64,000 bases of DNA, taken from Stieleria varia (lineage in GTDB: Bacteria; Planctomycetota; Planctomycetia; Pirellulales; Pirellulaceae). The notes below the pieces were generated by a model. That model made no database searches. It saw nothing but the letters and a program-made list of their open reading frames with translations, and had not been told where the DNA came from. Where the stretch lies: contig NZ_CP151726.1 in assembly GCF_038443385.1 (NCBI RefSeq), forward strand, positions 124,001 through 188,000, read 5' to 3'. Below, piece after piece: positions 62,401 to 64,000 of this stretch (the first letter of the stretch is position 1; each line of letters starts with the position of its first letter). The translations under genes and the position numbers were made by a program.

Positions 62401-64000
62401 TCAGTGATCTTCGTTTTGCAACTCGTCAAAGGCGTTCTGGAGTTGTTGACGTGCAGTGCGTATGTCGTCCGATTTGATGTCCACGAGTGGCTGTGCCGGT
62501 GGCTCCCATAGTTCGACCACCGGGCGGAATTCTCCGATGTCGTTCAAGATGTAATCTTGGCTTCGTAGGTGCCTTGCGTTTTGATGCTGAACATGAACCC
62601 ATGCTCTCTGATTACCAGGGTTGCCAAGCAGCTGAGGCAAGAAGCTACGGCCATGGATTCCCTCGCTCGGAAGTGGCGCGCCGGACAACTCGCAAAGCGT
62701 GGGAAGCAAGTCCGAAAAATCGACCATGTCCTTACAGATTGTTCCTGCGGGGATATGACCGGGCCAACGCACGATCAAGGGAACATGAGTGCCTCGATCG
62801 GTCATCGTACCCTTGCCGCCTTGGATTGCTTTTTCGTCGCCCCATAGGTTGGTCAGGTCTCGGTCGGTGCCATTGTCTGCCAAGAAGAAGACAACAGTGC
62901 GATCGGCAACGCCCTGGTCCTGCAATGTTCTCAGGAGCCGACCAACACATTTGTCCAGGTACTGCACCATGTCGGGAAAGTACTTGGGGTCGCCTTTGTG
63001 TTCATTGTGCGGTTTGCGATAGCTCTGGTCTTCTGAGTCCGGCGTTGGCTCCCACGGGAAGTGCGGCAGCGGGGTCGCGAAGTACGCGAGAAACGGCGTA
63101 TGCTGCCTGACGCTCGCCTGGATGAACTCCATTAGAAATTCGACATCCACGTCGGGGCCATATCGATCATGAACCTCCTCGGCAACGACCGAACCGTTTC
63201 GATTAGTGTGCGGTTGCCAGTACCGTCGCGTCTTGTTGCCCTGGCTGTCGAAAATCTGCCAGACTTGATACTGATCAAACCCGAACGCGTTGACGGTGTT
63301 GTGTTGATGCAGCAACGACATGTGCCACTTGCCAGCGATGCCGGTGGCATAACCCTGCGTCTTCAACTGACGAGCAAAACTAGGTTGGGCAGGCGACAGA
63401 AAAATGTTCTCTTGCCGCCGACTGTGAAGCACATCCGTCAGTCCGTTCTTGAAGGGGTAGCGTCCCGTCAAGAGGCTCGCTCGCGAGGGTGAACAGAAGG
63501 GGTTGGAAAAACAATGGGTGAATCGCATCCCTTGGTCCGCAAGATCGTCGATGTTAGGCGTCGCATGCTTCCCCCCATAAGCCGAAAGGCACTCGATGCC
63601 CATGTCATCCGCAAGGATAACAAGGATGTTTGGCTTCGTTGCAAGACCCGACGCTGGAGTATGAGTTGAAGCATCTGGTTCTGAAACACGGACCACTCGC
63701 ACCGCATCGGCGATCACGTACCCATCGGTCCCCTCAGTGCTGATTTGGACAACGGCAGGCTGTTGACTCGAAAACGCAAATCGCCCCAGGGAGTGCCAAC
63801 CACCGTTGGTGGGCTTGCGTTTCTGATCGACAACGACTTTGGATTCTCCGTTGGCATGATGGATCACAACAGGAACGTTCCAGGCCCGGTTGCGATACGG
63901 AGTGTAAGCGATATCGACGTCGTACAGGCCCGTTTTCAAACCGGTCCATTCAAAGCGAATCTTCTTGTCACCTTTGCCACTATCGTTGTCGTGCAAATAC
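62401..64000 (-). CDS. Sulfatase with N-terminal golvesin/CBD-like domain (5' end beyond the window)
   Basis: About 533 residues visible; the frame is still open at the window edge. Residues about 10-95 form a beta-sandwich like golvesin or xanthan-lyase CBD domains (KTGLYDVDIAYTPYRNRAWNV; GYVIADAVRVVRV). Then a type I sulfatase: metal site NILVILADDMG, formylglycine motif FCSPSRASLLTGRYP, GIAGKWHMSLL, and FFLADNGTDR for the second metal side. It acts on sulfated polysaccharides outside the cytoplasm, typical of marine planctomycetes. It needs a formylglycine-generating enzyme, not in this window. Confidence 0.93.
   Translation of the reverse strand, partial: YLHDNDSGKGDKKIRFEWTGLKTGLYDVDIAYTPYRNRAWNVPVVIHHANGESKVVVDQKRKPTNGGWHSLGRFAFSSQQPAVVQISTEGTDGYVIADAVRVVRVSEPDASTHTPASGLATKPNILVILADDMGIECLSAYGGKHATPNIDDLADQGMRFTHCFSNPFCSPSRASLLTGRYPFKNGLTDVLHSRRQENIFLSPAQPSFARQLKTQGYATGIAGKWHMSLLHQHNTVNAFGFDQYQVWQIFDSQGNKTRRYWQPHTNRNGSVVAEEVHDRYGPDVDVEFLMEFIQASVRQHTPFLAYFATPLPHFPWEPTPDSEDQSYRKPHNEHKGDPKYFPDMVQYLDKCVGRLLRTLQDQGVADRTVVFFLADNGTDRDLTNLWGDEKAIQGGKGTMTDRGTHVPLIVRWPGHIPAGTICKDMVDFSDLLPTLCELSGAPLPSEGIHGRSFLPQLLGNPGNQRAWVHVQHQNARHLRSQDYILNDIGEFRPVVELWEPPAQPLVDIKSDDIRTARQQLQNAFDELQNEDH

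Overview
The window looks like a piece of a planctomycete chromosome of the Rhodopirellula/Pirellulaceae type. The evidence is moderate GC, many secreted proteins with Sec signals (a DUF1080 glycan hydrolase, a sulfatase, a squalene-cyclase-like repeat protein), MJ0042-type zinc-ribbon membrane proteins, a ROK kinase with a degenerate zinc motif, and long intergenic stretches filled with dispersed hairpin repeats. No rRNA or tRNA gene was recognised. This is a reading by eye; no database search was run.

Layout. 1-5.7 kb is housekeeping: the end of transaldolase, a minus-strand ROK kinase/lepA/DUF1080 operon and a glycosyltransferase. 5.7-9 kb holds repeats around a squalene-cyclase-like gene. 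9-11 kb encodes a secreted fusion of a cysteine-peptidase-like domain with an acyl-CoA dehydrogenase. 11.1-15.8 kb is a defence island: a short (E2-only) type II CBASS operon (patatin effector, E2-like protein, CD-NTase) divergent from a HigB-like toxin and a HigA-HTH/ImmA-peptidase antitoxin, with three near-identical palindromes between them. 17-28.8 kb is one long minus-strand gene run: ArsR regulator, two rhodanese proteins, a flavoprotein oxidoreductase, an RND efflux pair, an exported methyltransferase, cytochrome bd and a secreted protein. It is best read as a sulfur-stress and respiratory-protection operon.

28.9-37.5 kb is a mosaic of dispersed repeats, a MITE-like pair, a YCII/VOC/SRPBCC gene trio, small cassette-like genes with attC-like sites, and an IS110-family element. 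37.7-43.7 kb is a three-gene operon of zinc-ribbon/transmembrane/beta-propeller-like proteins. 46-52 kb is the most striking part: an array of about fourteen attC-like hairpins, each with the two unpaired stem bases typical of integron attC sites. They separate small cassettes (DinB-like, four-helix-bundle and hypothetical proteins, plus seven near-identical cassettes without a convincing gene). No integrase is present, so this resembles a cluster of attC sites lacking an integrase (CALIN).

53.5-59.5 kb holds a small calcium-repeat-like secreted protein and a giant DUF4062/NTPase/WD40/zinc-ribbon STAND protein, followed by a protein-kinase fragment. 60.3-61.7 kb is a second YCII/VOC/SRPBCC trio whose middle gene differs from the first. 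The window ends inside a sulfatase.
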